Assembly: GCA_035625725.1 (NCBI GenBank)
Contig: DASPPB010000064.1
Coordinates: forward strand, 1 to 64,000
Origin: GJ-E10 sp035625725
GTDB taxonomy: Bacteria; Pseudomonadota; Gammaproteobacteria; Burkholderiales; Burkholderiaceae_F
Direction: 5' to 3'
DNA: 64,000 nt
The notes under the pieces: generated by a model
Told to the model about the DNA's origin: nothing
Databases searched by the model: none
The model's input: the letters and a program-made list of their open reading frames with translations, nothing else
Part shown: piece by piece, positions 24,200 to 32,502 of the stretch
How positions within the stretch are numbered: position 1 is the stretch's first letter
How the letters are laid out: the number at the start of each line of letters is the position of its first letter
Position numbers and translations under genes: made by a program

Positions 24200-24544
24200 A
24201 TGAGCAACACCAACGTCGTCAACGAGCAGCTGCTGCAGGAAGTCCGGGAAGTCAACCTCGCCTATCTCGTGCTAGCACAGCACATGATTCGTGCCGACAA
24301 GGCCCAGGCGCGCTACCGCCTCGGCGTCTCGGAAGAGGTTGCCAGCATCGTAGAACAGCTCACTCCCGCGCAATTGATGAAGATTGCAGGCAGCAACCAG
24401 CTGATCCTGCGTTTTCGGTTTGACGACGACGTGGTCTGGAATCTGCTTACGAGCCACTCGCGCACGAAGCTCGCGCCCGGGGCTGCGGTTGCAGGTCTGC
24501 ACGCCAACATCGTCATGGCCGGCCAGTTTGCCGAAGCCAACTGA
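24200..24544 (+). CDS. flhD: Flagellar master regulator subunit FlhD
   Basis: 114 residues. FlhD forms the FlhD4C2 activator of early flagellar genes. 'LLQEVREVNLAYLVLAQHMI' and 'ASIVEQLTPAQLMKIAGSNQ' match the conserved family core, including the short C-terminal helix region that meets FlhC. AGGAGG lies 7 bases before the ATG. FlhDC plus FlhF/FlhG in one cluster is typical of Burkholderiales. The candidate sRNA upstream could target its ribosome site. Confidence 0.95.
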   Translation: MSNTNVVNEQLLQEVREVNLAYLVLAQHMIRADKAQARYRLGVSEEVASIVEQLTPAQLMKIAGSNQLILRFRFDDDVVWNLLTSHSRTKLAPGAAVAGLHANIVMAGQFAEAN

Positions 24545-24567
24545 ATTAGCCCGAATCGGTGACCGCC

Positions 24568-25113
24568 ATGAGAATCAAAAGCATCGTTACGGAAAGCCGT
24601 CAGATTCAGCGCGCCATCGCGCTGATCAAGCTCGGTGCCCGCCTGCAGGTACTGGAGTCGGAAACGGATCTCTCGTACGAGCGGCTGCTGCGCCTGTACA
24701 AAGAGGTCCAGGGCGAATCCCCCGCCCGCGGAATGTTGCCGTTTTCGACCGATTGGTTCATGACCTGGCAGCCGAACATCCATTCGTCGCTGTTCCTCAA
24801 CATTTACGAATACCTGAACAAGACGACCGAACTCGAGGAAATCGACGCGATTATCAAGGCCTACGAGCTCTACATCGAGCAGATCCGGGCCCAGAACCTC
24901 GATCCGCTGCTTTCGGTGACGCGTGCTTGGCGTCTGGTGAAGTTCGTCGACGCGGGTATGGTCACCCTCACGCCCTGCTGCAAGTGCAGCGGAAAATTCG
25001 TCACACACACTTTTGAATTGACCAAAAACTACGTCTGCGGGCTCTGCGAGCCGCCGGCGCGCGCCGGTAAGGGGCGCGGCAATGTGCGCGCCGAAGAAGA
25101 GGCGATTGCCTGA
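24568..25113 (+). CDS. flhC: Flagellar master regulator subunit FlhC
   Basis: 181 residues from the ATG at 24568 (a GTG three codons earlier is possible; neither has a strong ribosome site, which fits coupling to flhD 23 bases upstream). FlhC is the DNA-binding subunit of the master activator. The zinc site is visible as 'CCKC' and 'CGLC' near the C-terminus. 'RQIQRAIALIKLGARLQVLE' and 'ARGMLPFSTDWFMTWQPNIH' are classical family segments. A strong terminator follows. Confidence 0.97.
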   Translation: MRIKSIVTESRQIQRAIALIKLGARLQVLESETDLSYERLLRLYKEVQGESPARGMLPFSTDWFMTWQPNIHSSLFLNIYEYLNKTTELEEIDAIIKAYELYIEQIRAQNLDPLLSVTRAWRLVKFVDAGMVTLTPCCKCSGKFVTHTFELTKNYVCGLCEPPARAGKGRGNVRAEEEAIA

Positions 25114-25159
25114 GGACCGGACACAAACCCCGACTTTCCCTTTCTCCACCTCCGACCTC

Positions 25160-25185
25160 GACCCGGCACTGCCGGGTCTTTTTTT
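25160..25185 (+). terminator. Rho-independent terminator of flhDC
   Basis: GACCCGG (25160-25166), loop CACTG, CCGGGTC (25172-25178), then seven T. It starts 47 bases after the flhC stop and separates flhDC from motAB. The 228 bases from here to motA hold no gene; a sigma-28-like TAAA at 25384 lacks a matching -10. Confidence 0.93.
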
Positions 25186-25413
25186 GGGAGCGCCCGAGGC
25201 GCTGCGGGCCCGTGGGGCCGATCCGCCGAAATATTGGCAACCGGTACGGGAGTTCCGGGCTTCTCTAGCAGGGCCAATGCCCTGCAATGGCGCCTCGGTT
25301 CAAGTCCACCGGCAACGCTGCCGAAACGTGGCTAGCGCAATCATCTATTTGGGCGGGCGACCAATGACGACGCTTGTGCGGCGTAAAACCAATCGGGGCA
25401 AGGGTCGGACAGC

Positions 25414-26268
25414 ATGTTCGTCATCGTTGGCTATCTGCTCGTCTTAGGCGCCGTTTTCGGCGGCTACGCCCTTGAGGGCGGCAGTTTCCGCGTCCTGATC
25501 CAGCCGATCGAGCTGCTCACCATTGCCGGAGCGGCCGGTGGCGCCTTCCTGACGGCCAACAACGCCAAGGTTCTGGGAGCGACCCTCAAGGCGCTGCCCA
25601 AGTTGCTGCAGGGCTCCAAATACACCAAGGCGCGCTACATGGCGCTCATGGCGCTGCTTTTTGACATTCTGAGCAAGATCCGCAAGGAAGGCATGATGGC
25701 CGTGGAATCCGACGTCGAGGATCCTCACAAAAGCCCGCTCTTCCAGAAGCACCCGGTGATCTCCTCCGACCACCACCTGATCGAATTCATCACCGACTAC
25801 CTGCGCATGATGGTCTCCGGGAACATGAACCCGATCGAGATCGAAAGCCTCATGGAGCAGGAGATCGACACGCACCACCACGAACTCATGGCGCCCTCCC
25901 ACGCGCTGCAAAAAGCCGGCGACGGACTGCCGGCTTTCGGCATCGTGGCCGCGGTCATGGGCGTGGTCAAGACCATGGCCTCCGTGGGCAAGCCGCCCGC
26001 CGTGCTGGGCGAAATGATCGCCGCGGCCCTGGTCGGAACCTTCCTGGGGATCTTGCTCTCCTACGGATTCGTGCAACCGCTCGCCGCGCTGCTCGAGCAG
26101 AAGGTCGACGAATCCACCAAGGAACTGAACTGCATCAAGGCAACCCTGCTCGCCAACCTGCAGGGCTATTCGCCCGCGCTCGCCGTCGAGTTCGGCCGCA
26201 AGATCCTGTATTCGACCGAACGCCCGACCTTCATCGAACTGGAAAAACACGTCAAGCAAAAGCGCTGA
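25414..26268 (+). CDS. motA: Flagellar motor stator protein MotA
   Basis: 284 residues with four predicted membrane helices. MotA and MotB form the proton-driven stator. 'GGAFLTANNAKVLGATLKAL' and 'PAFGIVAAVMGVVKTMASVG' are the conserved membrane regions, the latter with the Pro and Gly residues of the third helix; 'EMIAAALVGTFLGILLSYGF' is the fourth. The large loop between helices 2 and 3 contains the charged residues that contact FliG. motB follows after 24 bases. Confidence 0.97.
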   Translation: MFVIVGYLLVLGAVFGGYALEGGSFRVLIQPIELLTIAGAAGGAFLTANNAKVLGATLKALPKLLQGSKYTKARYMALMALLFDILSKIRKEGMMAVESDVEDPHKSPLFQKHPVISSDHHLIEFITDYLRMMVSGNMNPIEIESLMEQEIDTHHHELMAPSHALQKAGDGLPAFGIVAAVMGVVKTMASVGKPPAVLGEMIAAALVGTFLGILLSYGFVQPLAALLEQKVDESTKELNCIKATLLANLQGYSPALAVEFGRKILYSTERPTFIELEKHVKQKR

Positions 26269-26292
26269 GTTGCGCCGCGCAACGCACCCGTC

Positions 26293-27258
26293 ATGAACGC
26301 CAGCGAAAAAGCCAAATCGACGATCGTCATCAAGCGCGTCAAAAAGGGCGGCCACGCCGCCCATGGCGCGGCGTGGAAAATCGCCTACGCCGACTTCGTT
26401 ACCGCCATGATGGCCTTCTTCCTGCTGATGTGGCTGCTCGGATCGACAACCAAGGGCGACCTCAAGGGCATTTCCGAGTATTTTCAGTCGCCCCTGCAGG
26501 TTTCCTTGTCCGGCGGCGACGGCGCCGGCGATTCCGATTCGGTGATCACCGGCGGAGGCGACGATCTGACCAAGTCGGCCGGCCAGATCAAGCGCGGCGA
26601 GATTCAGGCCAAAAAGCACCGCCGCGACGAGGTCCAGCGCCAGGAGCGCATCCGCATGCTCGAACTCAAGCGCCACCTCGACCAGGCGATTGTGGCCAGC
26701 GACAAGATGGCGCAGTTCAAGGACCAGATCCGCGTGGAAATCACGCCCGATGGGTTGCGCATCCAGATCGTCGACGATTTCAAGCGCCCCATGTTCGACA
26801 CGGGCAGCGCCCGCGTGAAGGACTACATGCGCGATATCTTGCGCGAGTTCGGCAAGGTGCTCAACGACGTCGACAGCAAACTCGTGCTCACCGGCCACAC
26901 CGACTCGGCCCAGTACGCCGCGGGCGACAAGTCCTACTCAAACTGGGAACTTTCGGCCGACCGGGCCAACGCCTCGCGGCGCGAACTCATCGCCGGGGGG
27001 ATGGAGCCGGCCAAGATCGTGCGCGTGGTCGGACTGGCCGATTCGAGCCCGCTGGACAAGGAAAACCCGATGAACCCGCTCAACCGCCGGATCTCGATCA
27101 TCGTTTTGAACAAGCTGGCCGAAGAGCGCATGCAGATGGCCGGCGGCGAGATCGAAGCCGGGGATGCCGAAAGCCTCGAGCGCTCTGTTGGGCCCGACGC
27201 GCGTCCCCCGATGGGTGCCGCTGCTCCCAACCCGGAGCCCGCACCCTCCACGCCCTGA
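26293..27258 (+). CDS. motB: Flagellar motor stator protein MotB
   Basis: 321 residues. The single membrane helix 'AYADFVTAMMAFFLLMWLLG' contains Asp34, the proton-carrying residue (Asp32 in E. coli). A plug and linker follow, then the peptidoglycan-binding OmpA-like domain with 'LTGHTDSAQY' and 'NWELSADRANASRRELIAGG'. A Pro/Ala tail ends the protein. 147 gene-free bases separate it from cheY. Confidence 0.97.
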   Translation: MNASEKAKSTIVIKRVKKGGHAAHGAAWKIAYADFVTAMMAFFLLMWLLGSTTKGDLKGISEYFQSPLQVSLSGGDGAGDSDSVITGGGDDLTKSAGQIKRGEIQAKKHRRDEVQRQERIRMLELKRHLDQAIVASDKMAQFKDQIRVEITPDGLRIQIVDDFKRPMFDTGSARVKDYMRDILREFGKVLNDVDSKLVLTGHTDSAQYAAGDKSYSNWELSADRANASRRELIAGGMEPAKIVRVVGLADSSPLDKENPMNPLNRRISIIVLNKLAEERMQMAGGEIEAGDAESLERSVGPDARPPMGAAAPNPEPAPSTP

Positions 27259-27405
27259 TGCACGGTTGCCAGCCATGAAGAGGCCGTCTCCACTTCCTTC
27301 GAAGCACCGCGCGCAGCAACGATGCCGCACGCTGGTGCGCGCGCGGATCACGCCGAATCGGTCCGCGGCGCAAGGTCGGAATCGGGCGCGTTTGCCGGAG
27401 CAGGT

Positions 27406-27789
27406 ATGAGTACCGAACCGCGTTTTCTCATCGTCGACGATTTCTCCACCATGCGGCGGATCATCCGCAATCTGCTGAAGGAAATCGGCTTCCACAATGC
27501 CGAAGAGGCCGAAGACGGGGTTGTCGCCCTGAGTCTGCTCAAATCCAGAAAATTCGACTTCATCGTCTCCGACATCAACATGCCCAACATGGACGGCTTC
27601 GAGCTGCTCAAAACCGTACGGGCCGACGAAACGCTCAAGGGCATCCCTTTTCTGATGGTGACCGCCGAGGCGAAGAAAGACGACATTGTGAGCGCGGCCC
27701 GAAACGGCGCCAACGGCTACATCGTGAAACCTTTCACGAAGGCGACCTTGGAAGAAAAGGTCCAGAAAATCTTGCAGAAACACTCCTGA
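27406..27789 (+). CDS. cheY: Chemotaxis response regulator CheY
   Basis: 127 residues, a lone receiver domain. Phospho-CheY binds FliM and reverses the motor. Acidic pair Asp11-Asp12 ('LIVDDFSTMRRI'), phospho-acceptor Asp56 in 'VSDINMPNMDG', Thr86 ('MVTAEA') and Lys108 ('VKPF') are all present. The ATG at 27406 gives normal length with GGAG just upstream; an in-frame start at 27322 would add an unlikely 28-residue tail. The CheZ-like gene follows after 14 bases. Confidence 0.96.
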   Translation: MSTEPRFLIVDDFSTMRRIIRNLLKEIGFHNAEEAEDGVVALSLLKSRKFDFIVSDINMPNMDGFELLKTVRADETLKGIPFLMVTAEAKKDDIVSAARNGANGYIVKPFTKATLEEKVQKILQKHS

Positions 27790-27803
27790 ACGGTGCTACG
27801 ACC

Positions 27804-28529
27804 ATGGGCCACAGCGACTCCACCTCCCTACGCGAACTGTTCCTCAACGAAGAATCGACGCACTGGCCACCGCCCGAAGTGCGCGTTTGGGGCGACATGT
27901 CCTATCTTGCGCCCGCCTCTGCGGGCGCGTCGGTGCTGTGCGCAGGCGACGAGCTCTACGAACGCCTCGGGCGGCTGACGCGCCTCCTCTACGAGGCCCT
28001 GCGCGAACTCGGTGCGCATCGCCACCGAAGCGATTCGCCCGGCGATCTGACCGCGGAGCGCGGAACGTTCGACGGCGCCGAGGATCCGTCGGCTGAGGCT
28101 GCCGGCAAGGTGCTCGATGCCGTTGTGCGCGCGCGCTGCCTGCAAGACGAGATTGCGCAATACGCCCGCCGTCTGCAGGCCCGCGTGACGAGTCGGAAAG
28201 GGAAAACCGATGCCGCGCGCACTGACGAAGCCCGCGAGCTCTGCGCTGCGCTGCACGAGAAAACGCAACGCACGAACGCAATCCTTGCCGAAATCCACTC
28301 CGCACAAGATTGCCACCTTCGTGCCCGAGAGCGCATCAGCAAACTCGTGCACCTCACGCAGACCCTGCAGGCGCAGATGGTGCAACTACTGCTCGATGCC
28401 AGTGCAAACGCGTCGCACCCGCAAGCGGGCTCCAGCCACACCGCGGCGCGGGCCACGCCGCACGGGCAAGACGACGGCCGCGCCGATATGGCCAGGCTCG
28501 ATGAGCTACTAGTGAATCTGGGTTTCTAG
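27804..28529 (+). CDS. cheZ: CheZ-like protein with altered active site
   Basis: 241 residues, immediately after cheY, where cheZ normally lies. CheZ dephosphorylates CheY-P. The long central hairpin helices and the C-terminal CheY-binding peptide ('ARLDELLVNLGF', compare 'VDDLLDSLGF') are recognisable. The catalytic signature AQDFQDLTGQ of E. coli reads 'AQDCHLRARE' here (167-176): Leu172 replaces Asp143 and Glu176 replaces the essential Gln147. No local frameshift restores the motif. It could bind CheY-P without hydrolysing it, or act in another way. Confidence 0.8.
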   Translation: MGHSDSTSLRELFLNEESTHWPPPEVRVWGDMSYLAPASAGASVLCAGDELYERLGRLTRLLYEALRELGAHRHRSDSPGDLTAERGTFDGAEDPSAEAAGKVLDAVVRARCLQDEIAQYARRLQARVTSRKGKTDAARTDEARELCAALHEKTQRTNAILAEIHSAQDCHLRARERISKLVHLTQTLQAQMVQLLLDASANASHPQAGSSHTAARATPHGQDDGRADMARLDELLVNLGF

Positions 28530-28532
28530 GCC

Positions 28533-28847
28533 TCAGACCGCCATATTCATGATCTGGTCGTAGGCCTGCGTCAGGCGGTTGCGAACCTGCACCGCCGCAG
28601 CAAAGTTGATCGCCGACGTATTCATGGCGATCATGGTCTGTTCCAGACTCACGTTGGGGTTTTCAAGCTGGAACTGCTTTTGCAGCTCCTCGGCTTGCAT
28701 CTGGCTGCGGCTCACCGCTTTGAGCGCGGAGTCGAGCGACGCGGCGAAGTCCGTTCCGGAGGCTTTTGCGCCCGCGGTCGTTGCCGCAACCGCCTTTGCG
28801 TTGGAAACGGCGTGTGCAATCTGCGAATTGATGCTGGCCAAGTCCAT
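28533..28847 (-). CDS. fliE: Flagellar MS ring-rod junction protein FliE
   Basis: 104 residues. FliE joins the MS ring to the rod and is the first exported component. The conserved C-terminus 'PNVSLEQTMIAMNTSAINFA' with 'QVRNRLTQAYDQIMNM' is clear, as is 'TDFAASLDSALKAVSRSQ'. The ATG at 28847 is chosen; a much longer open frame extends upstream through fliF on the other strand and is an artefact of high GC. It ends 3 bases from the convergent cheZ stop. Confidence 0.96.
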   Translation of the reverse strand: MDLASINSQIAHAVSNAKAVAATTAGAKASGTDFAASLDSALKAVSRSQMQAEELQKQFQLENPNVSLEQTMIAMNTSAINFAAAVQVRNRLTQAYDQIMNMAV

Positions 28848-29156
28848 TTTCCGCCCCCGCGAAAAAGGCTTCAGCGTCCGGGCGGCGGTGTTGCCTGCGC
28901 CGCATCCGAACTCCGAGCCGAAGTGCACCCGACTGTAGCCGGCCGGCGCCCTGCCCGATGGGAGGATCTGGTGGCGTTTGCGGGTGCAATTCTTGCGCGG
29001 CGCATCCCATGGATTTGTCCAGTGCGCGCCGGCGGCGCGCCGAATCAGTCGAGATTTCCTCGGCTTATCCATGCATCCGCGCCCTAAAGCCGCCGAATAA
29101 TGGCGATGCCCAACACTAACGTAATCGTGTGATCCCGGCGGACGACACGGATTCCG
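28848..29156. other. Divergent fliE/fliF control region
   Basis: 309 bases that must hold promoters for fliE (leftward) and fliF (rightward). I found no sigma-28 or sigma-54 match with proper spacing. A GC-rich palindrome, GCGCGCC-GGC-GGCGCGC, lies at 29024-29040. FlhDC boxes are likely here but are too loose to call by eye. Confidence 0.5.
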
Positions 29157-30770
29157 ATGGATAAGCCTGTACTTGCACCCGGCGCAACTGCAATTCCCGC
29201 TTTGGGATTTATCGCGCGCCTCTCGCCCCGCGCGCGGGCGCTGCTCCTGCTGGGTGCAGCCGGACTCATTGCCGTGGTTTCGGCTGCATGGCTCTGGAGT
29301 ACCTCGCCCAGCTTCGGGGTTTTGTTCACGAACGTCTCGGACCGCGACGGCGGCGCGATCATCGCGCAGCTCTCGCAGATGAACATCCCGTACCGCAACG
29401 CGGATGGCGGGACGATTTTGGTTCCGCTCGACAAGGTGCACGAAGCGCGCCTGAAGCTTGCGTCGCAGGGACTGCCCAAGGGCTCGATTGTCGGCTTCGA
29501 AGTGCTCGAGACGCAGAAATTTGGAATGACGCAGTTCCAGGAGCAGCTCAACTACCAGCGCGGTCTCGAGGGCGAGTTGGCACGCTCCATCCAGTCTCTG
29601 GCGCCAGTGGCCGCGGCCCGGGTCCATCTGGCTCTGCCGAAGGCTTCGGGGTTTTTGCGTGACAAGGAGCCCCCCACCGCATCGGTGCTGCTGCAGCTGC
29701 ATCCGGGGCAGACGCTTGATCGCGCCCAGACGGCCGGAATTGTGCACCTCGTGGCCTCCTCGGTTCCCGAGCTCAATCCGAAGAACGTCTCCGTGGTCGA
29801 TCAGCATGGCAATTTGCTGGCTAACCAGTCCGACGACGGCGTCGGACTCAACTCCACGCAGCTCGATTACGTTGGGCAGATCGAGACGGCGACCATCAAG
29901 CGCATCGAGGACATTTTGGAGCCCATCGTCGGGCGCGGCAACGTGCGCGCGCAAGTCACCGCAGACGTCGATTTTTCCAACGTCGAGACCGAAGACGAGA
30001 CCTACAGGCCCAACCAGGGCGCGGACAAGGCGGCCGTTCGATCGCAATCGAGCAACGAAAGTACGCAGCCCGGTGCCAACGGCCCGCAAGGAATACCCGG
30101 TGCCTTGTCCAACCAGCCGCCGGTACCACCGACGGCACCGATCAACGGTCCGCAGCCGCCGCTCAATCCCCCGGCGGCCGCGCCCAACAGTGCGGCTGCT
30201 AGCAGCCACCACGAACAGACGACCAACTACGAGGTCGACAAGAACATCCGCCATACGCGCAGCGCGAGCGGCCAGATCCGACGACTGACGGCCGCGGTCG
30301 TGGTGAACAACAAACCCGCCGAAGGCGGCCAGGGGGTGGGCACGCCGTGGGACGCCAAGGAGATCGAGAACCTGCAAATGCTGGCCCGCCAGGCGATGGG
30401 ATACAGCGAGCCGCGCGGCGATTCGCTGAATTTGGTCAATGCACCGTTTACGCAGCCTGAGCTCGCGCCGGTGGAACCGGTCCCGCTGTTGCAGCGCCCG
30501 GACGTGATGGCTCTGGCCAAGGAGGGCGGCAAGGCGTTGCTGTTTCTTGTGCTCACGGCGATCGTCGTTTTCGGTGTGCTTCGACCGGCGATGAACTCCA
30601 TTGGCACCACCCCGGTCAGCGCCGAGGCCCCGTCCGCGGCACCGCCGGCGCTTGCGGCGCCGTCCAGCGGCGCGACGCCCTCGCTCGAGGGCGTGCGCCA
30701 GATCGCCAAATCCGATCCGGCCGCGGTGGCCAACGTGGTCAAGGCCTGGGTCGGTGACGCCCGGTCCTGA
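29157..30770 (+). CDS. fliF: Flagellar MS-ring protein FliF
   Basis: 537 residues. FliF builds the MS ring in the inner membrane. First membrane segment about 26-46, second about 460-480 ('ALLFLVLTAIVVFGVLRPAM'). The ring-building motifs 'LFTNVSDRDGGAIIAQLSQM' and 'GMTQFQEQLNYQRGLEGELA' with 'ARSIQSL' are typical. A Pro/Gln/Ser-rich insert at about 285-350 splits the periplasmic part. The C-terminal tail ('SDPAAVANVVKAWVGD') is the FliG-binding peptide. fliG begins 9 bases later. Confidence 0.97.
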   Translation: MDKPVLAPGATAIPALGFIARLSPRARALLLLGAAGLIAVVSAAWLWSTSPSFGVLFTNVSDRDGGAIIAQLSQMNIPYRNADGGTILVPLDKVHEARLKLASQGLPKGSIVGFEVLETQKFGMTQFQEQLNYQRGLEGELARSIQSLAPVAAARVHLALPKASGFLRDKEPPTASVLLQLHPGQTLDRAQTAGIVHLVASSVPELNPKNVSVVDQHGNLLANQSDDGVGLNSTQLDYVGQIETATIKRIEDILEPIVGRGNVRAQVTADVDFSNVETEDETYRPNQGADKAAVRSQSSNESTQPGANGPQGIPGALSNQPPVPPTAPINGPQPPLNPPAAAPNSAAASSHHEQTTNYEVDKNIRHTRSASGQIRRLTAAVVVNNKPAEGGQGVGTPWDAKEIENLQMLARQAMGYSEPRGDSLNLVNAPFTQPELAPVEPVPLLQRPDVMALAKEGGKALLFLVLTAIVVFGVLRPAMNSIGTTPVSAEAPSAAPPALAAPSSGATPSLEGVRQIAKSDPAAVANVVKAWVGDARS

Positions 30771-30778
30771 ACGACACC

Positions 30779-31783
30779 ATGGCAATGGAAGATTCGGGAA
30801 TCGAGCGTGCCGCAATCCTCCTGATGACCGTCGGGGAGGAAGGCGCCGCCGAGGTCTTCAAGCACCTCAGCCCCAAGGAGGTTCAGAAAGTCGGCGAGAC
30901 GATGGCGCGGCTGCGCACCGTATCGCGCGAGCGCATCGACGAGACCGTCCGACGCTTTCACGAGACGCGCGAGGGCAACGTCTCGCTGGTGCGCGACACC
31001 GACGAGTACGTGAGCCAGGTGCTGCGCAAGGCGCTGGGAGACGAAAAAGCGAATCTCCTCATCGAGCGCATCTTGCAAGGCAACGATGTCTCCGGCATCG
31101 AAGCGATGAAATGGATGGATCCCGGTGCCGTAGCCGAACTGCTCAAAAGCGAGCACCCGCAGATCGTGGCCTCGATCCTCGTGCACCTGGAACGCGACCA
31201 CGCCTCCGACATCCTCAAGGATCTTCCCGAGCGCATGCGCAACGACATTTTGCTGCGCATCGCCACGCTCGACGGCATCCAGCCCCATGCCCTGCAGGAG
31301 CTCAATCAGGCGCTCTCGCGCGTGCTTGCGGGCAGCGACAAAGTGAAAAAAGCTTCGCTCGGCGGAGCGAAGGCGGCCGCGGAGATCCTCAATTTCTTAG
31401 GCAACGCGGTCGAGACCGCGGTGGTGGAGTCGATCCGCGAGTTCGACGCGGACCTGGCGCAGAAGATTCTCGATCAGATGTTCACGTTCGACAATCTCAA
31501 CGACCTCGACGACAAGGCCATACAAACACTGCTGCGCGAAGTGCAGTCCGAGGCGCTCATCGTCGCCCTCAAGGGTGCCGATCAGACGCTGCGCGAGCGC
31601 ATCTTCAAAAACATGTCGACGCGAGCGGCCGAAACGATGCGTGAAGACCTGGAGGCCAAGGGTCCGGTGCGTCTGTCGGAGGTGGAGGCCGAGCAGCGCG
31701 AAATTCTCAAGACGGTTCGACGTTTGGCCGACGAAGGGCAGATTCAGCTCGGGTCGGGTGGAGGGGCCGATGATTTCATCTGA
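30779..31783 (+). CDS. fliG: Flagellar motor switch protein FliG
   Basis: 334 residues, full length. FliG links the MS ring to the stator and C-ring. The N-terminal domain starts 'ERAAILLMTVGEEGAAEVFK'. The middle armadillo domain has 'HPQIVASILVHLERDHASDI', and the C-terminal torque helix has 'LREVQSEALIVALKGADQTL' with the charged residues that face MotA. 'EHPQIVA' is the EHPQR-like motif contacting FliM (Arg replaced by Ile). fliF is 9 bases upstream and fliH 5 bases downstream. Confidence 0.97.
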   Translation: MAMEDSGIERAAILLMTVGEEGAAEVFKHLSPKEVQKVGETMARLRTVSRERIDETVRRFHETREGNVSLVRDTDEYVSQVLRKALGDEKANLLIERILQGNDVSGIEAMKWMDPGAVAELLKSEHPQIVASILVHLERDHASDILKDLPERMRNDILLRIATLDGIQPHALQELNQALSRVLAGSDKVKKASLGGAKAAAEILNFLGNAVETAVVESIREFDADLAQKILDQMFTFDNLNDLDDKAIQTLLREVQSEALIVALKGADQTLRERIFKNMSTRAAETMREDLEAKGPVRLSEVEAEQREILKTVRRLADEGQIQLGSGGGADDFI

Positions 31784-31788
31784 GCGCC

Positions 31789-32502
31789 GTGGCAAGGCGC
31801 GCCGCGGGGTCTGACGTGGGCGCATCCGACCGCTTTTCGCGCACCATTTCCAAGGACAAAATCGGGGGCACGGCCAACTGGGAGCTGCGCCCCCTGTCGG
31901 GCGGCAACCGCATCGCGGGCTCCGCACCGCTGCCCGTGCGCGGCAGCGGCGCCGGACGCGAACAAAACGGCTACGAAACCGGACGCGCGCAGGGTTACGC
32001 GGATGTCATGCGCAGCGCCCAGCAGGCGCGCGCAGCCGATCTGCAGCGCATCGAGAATTTGCTCACGGCCCTGCAGACCCGATTCGAGGATCTCGCTGCG
32101 CAGGGAGCCGACTGTCTTTTGGAGCTGGCGCTAGACATCGCCAGCCAGGTCGTGCGCCGCGAGATCCAGACGCAGCGCGACGCGATCCTTCCCGTCGTGC
32201 GCGAAGCGCTGTCCATGATCATCGAGGCGCACGCCCACCCCACAGTACGACTGTCGCCCGCGGACTTTGAGCTCGTGCGCGAATCGCTGCGCGCCGATGG
32301 CCAGTTTCACGGTTGCCGATTCATTGCCGATGCGGCCGTCCAGCCGGGCGGCTGCCGGGTCGAGTCTCCGCACGCGGAAGTCGACGCCACCCTGACCACG
32401 CGCTGGCGACGCGTCGTCCAAACATTGGGTTCGAGCACACCTGCGCCCGAAGTAACGCTGCCCGAGGCGCCTGCAGACCCGCGGCGCAACACGGAGCAAT
32501 AA
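31789..32502 (+). CDS. fliH: Flagellar export ATPase regulator FliH
   Basis: 237 residues from GTG 31789; GTG 31816, preceded by GGGG, is an equally plausible start. FliH holds FliI and brings it to the export gate. The middle has the small-residue helix 'GYETGRAQGYADVMRSAQQA', a short version of the GxxxG repeats, and the C-terminal domain has 'ALDIASQVVRREIQTQRDAI' and 'GCRFIADAAVQPGGCRVESP', well conserved. Its stop overlaps the fliI start (TAATG). Confidence 0.93.
   Translation: MARRAAGSDVGASDRFSRTISKDKIGGTANWELRPLSGGNRIAGSAPLPVRGSGAGREQNGYETGRAQGYADVMRSAQQARAADLQRIENLLTALQTRFEDLAAQGADCLLELALDIASQVVRREIQTQRDAILPVVREALSMIIEAHAHPTVRLSPADFELVRESLRADGQFHGCRFIADAAVQPGGCRVESPHAEVDATLTTRWRRVVQTLGSSTPAPEVTLPEAPADPRRNTEQ

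Noticed and set aside
25245..25330. tRNA-like stretch with GGTTCAAGTCC and a preceding 6-bp hairpin
   Set aside because: The putative T-stem does not pair and no acceptor stem or anticodon arm of proper size can be drawn.
25384..25410. Sigma-28-like site before motA
   Set aside because: TAAA is present, but the sequence at the -10 distance (GGTCGGAC) does not fit GCCGATAA.
29024..29040. GC-rich palindrome between fliE and fliF as a terminator
   Set aside because: No T-run on either strand and located between divergent starts, where a terminator makes no sense.
28533..30815. 760-residue open frame on the minus strand across fliF and fliE
   Set aside because: Only its last 104 residues (fliE) are real; the rest is the high-GC antisense shadow of fliF with an Arg/Gly/His-rich, non-protein-like composition.
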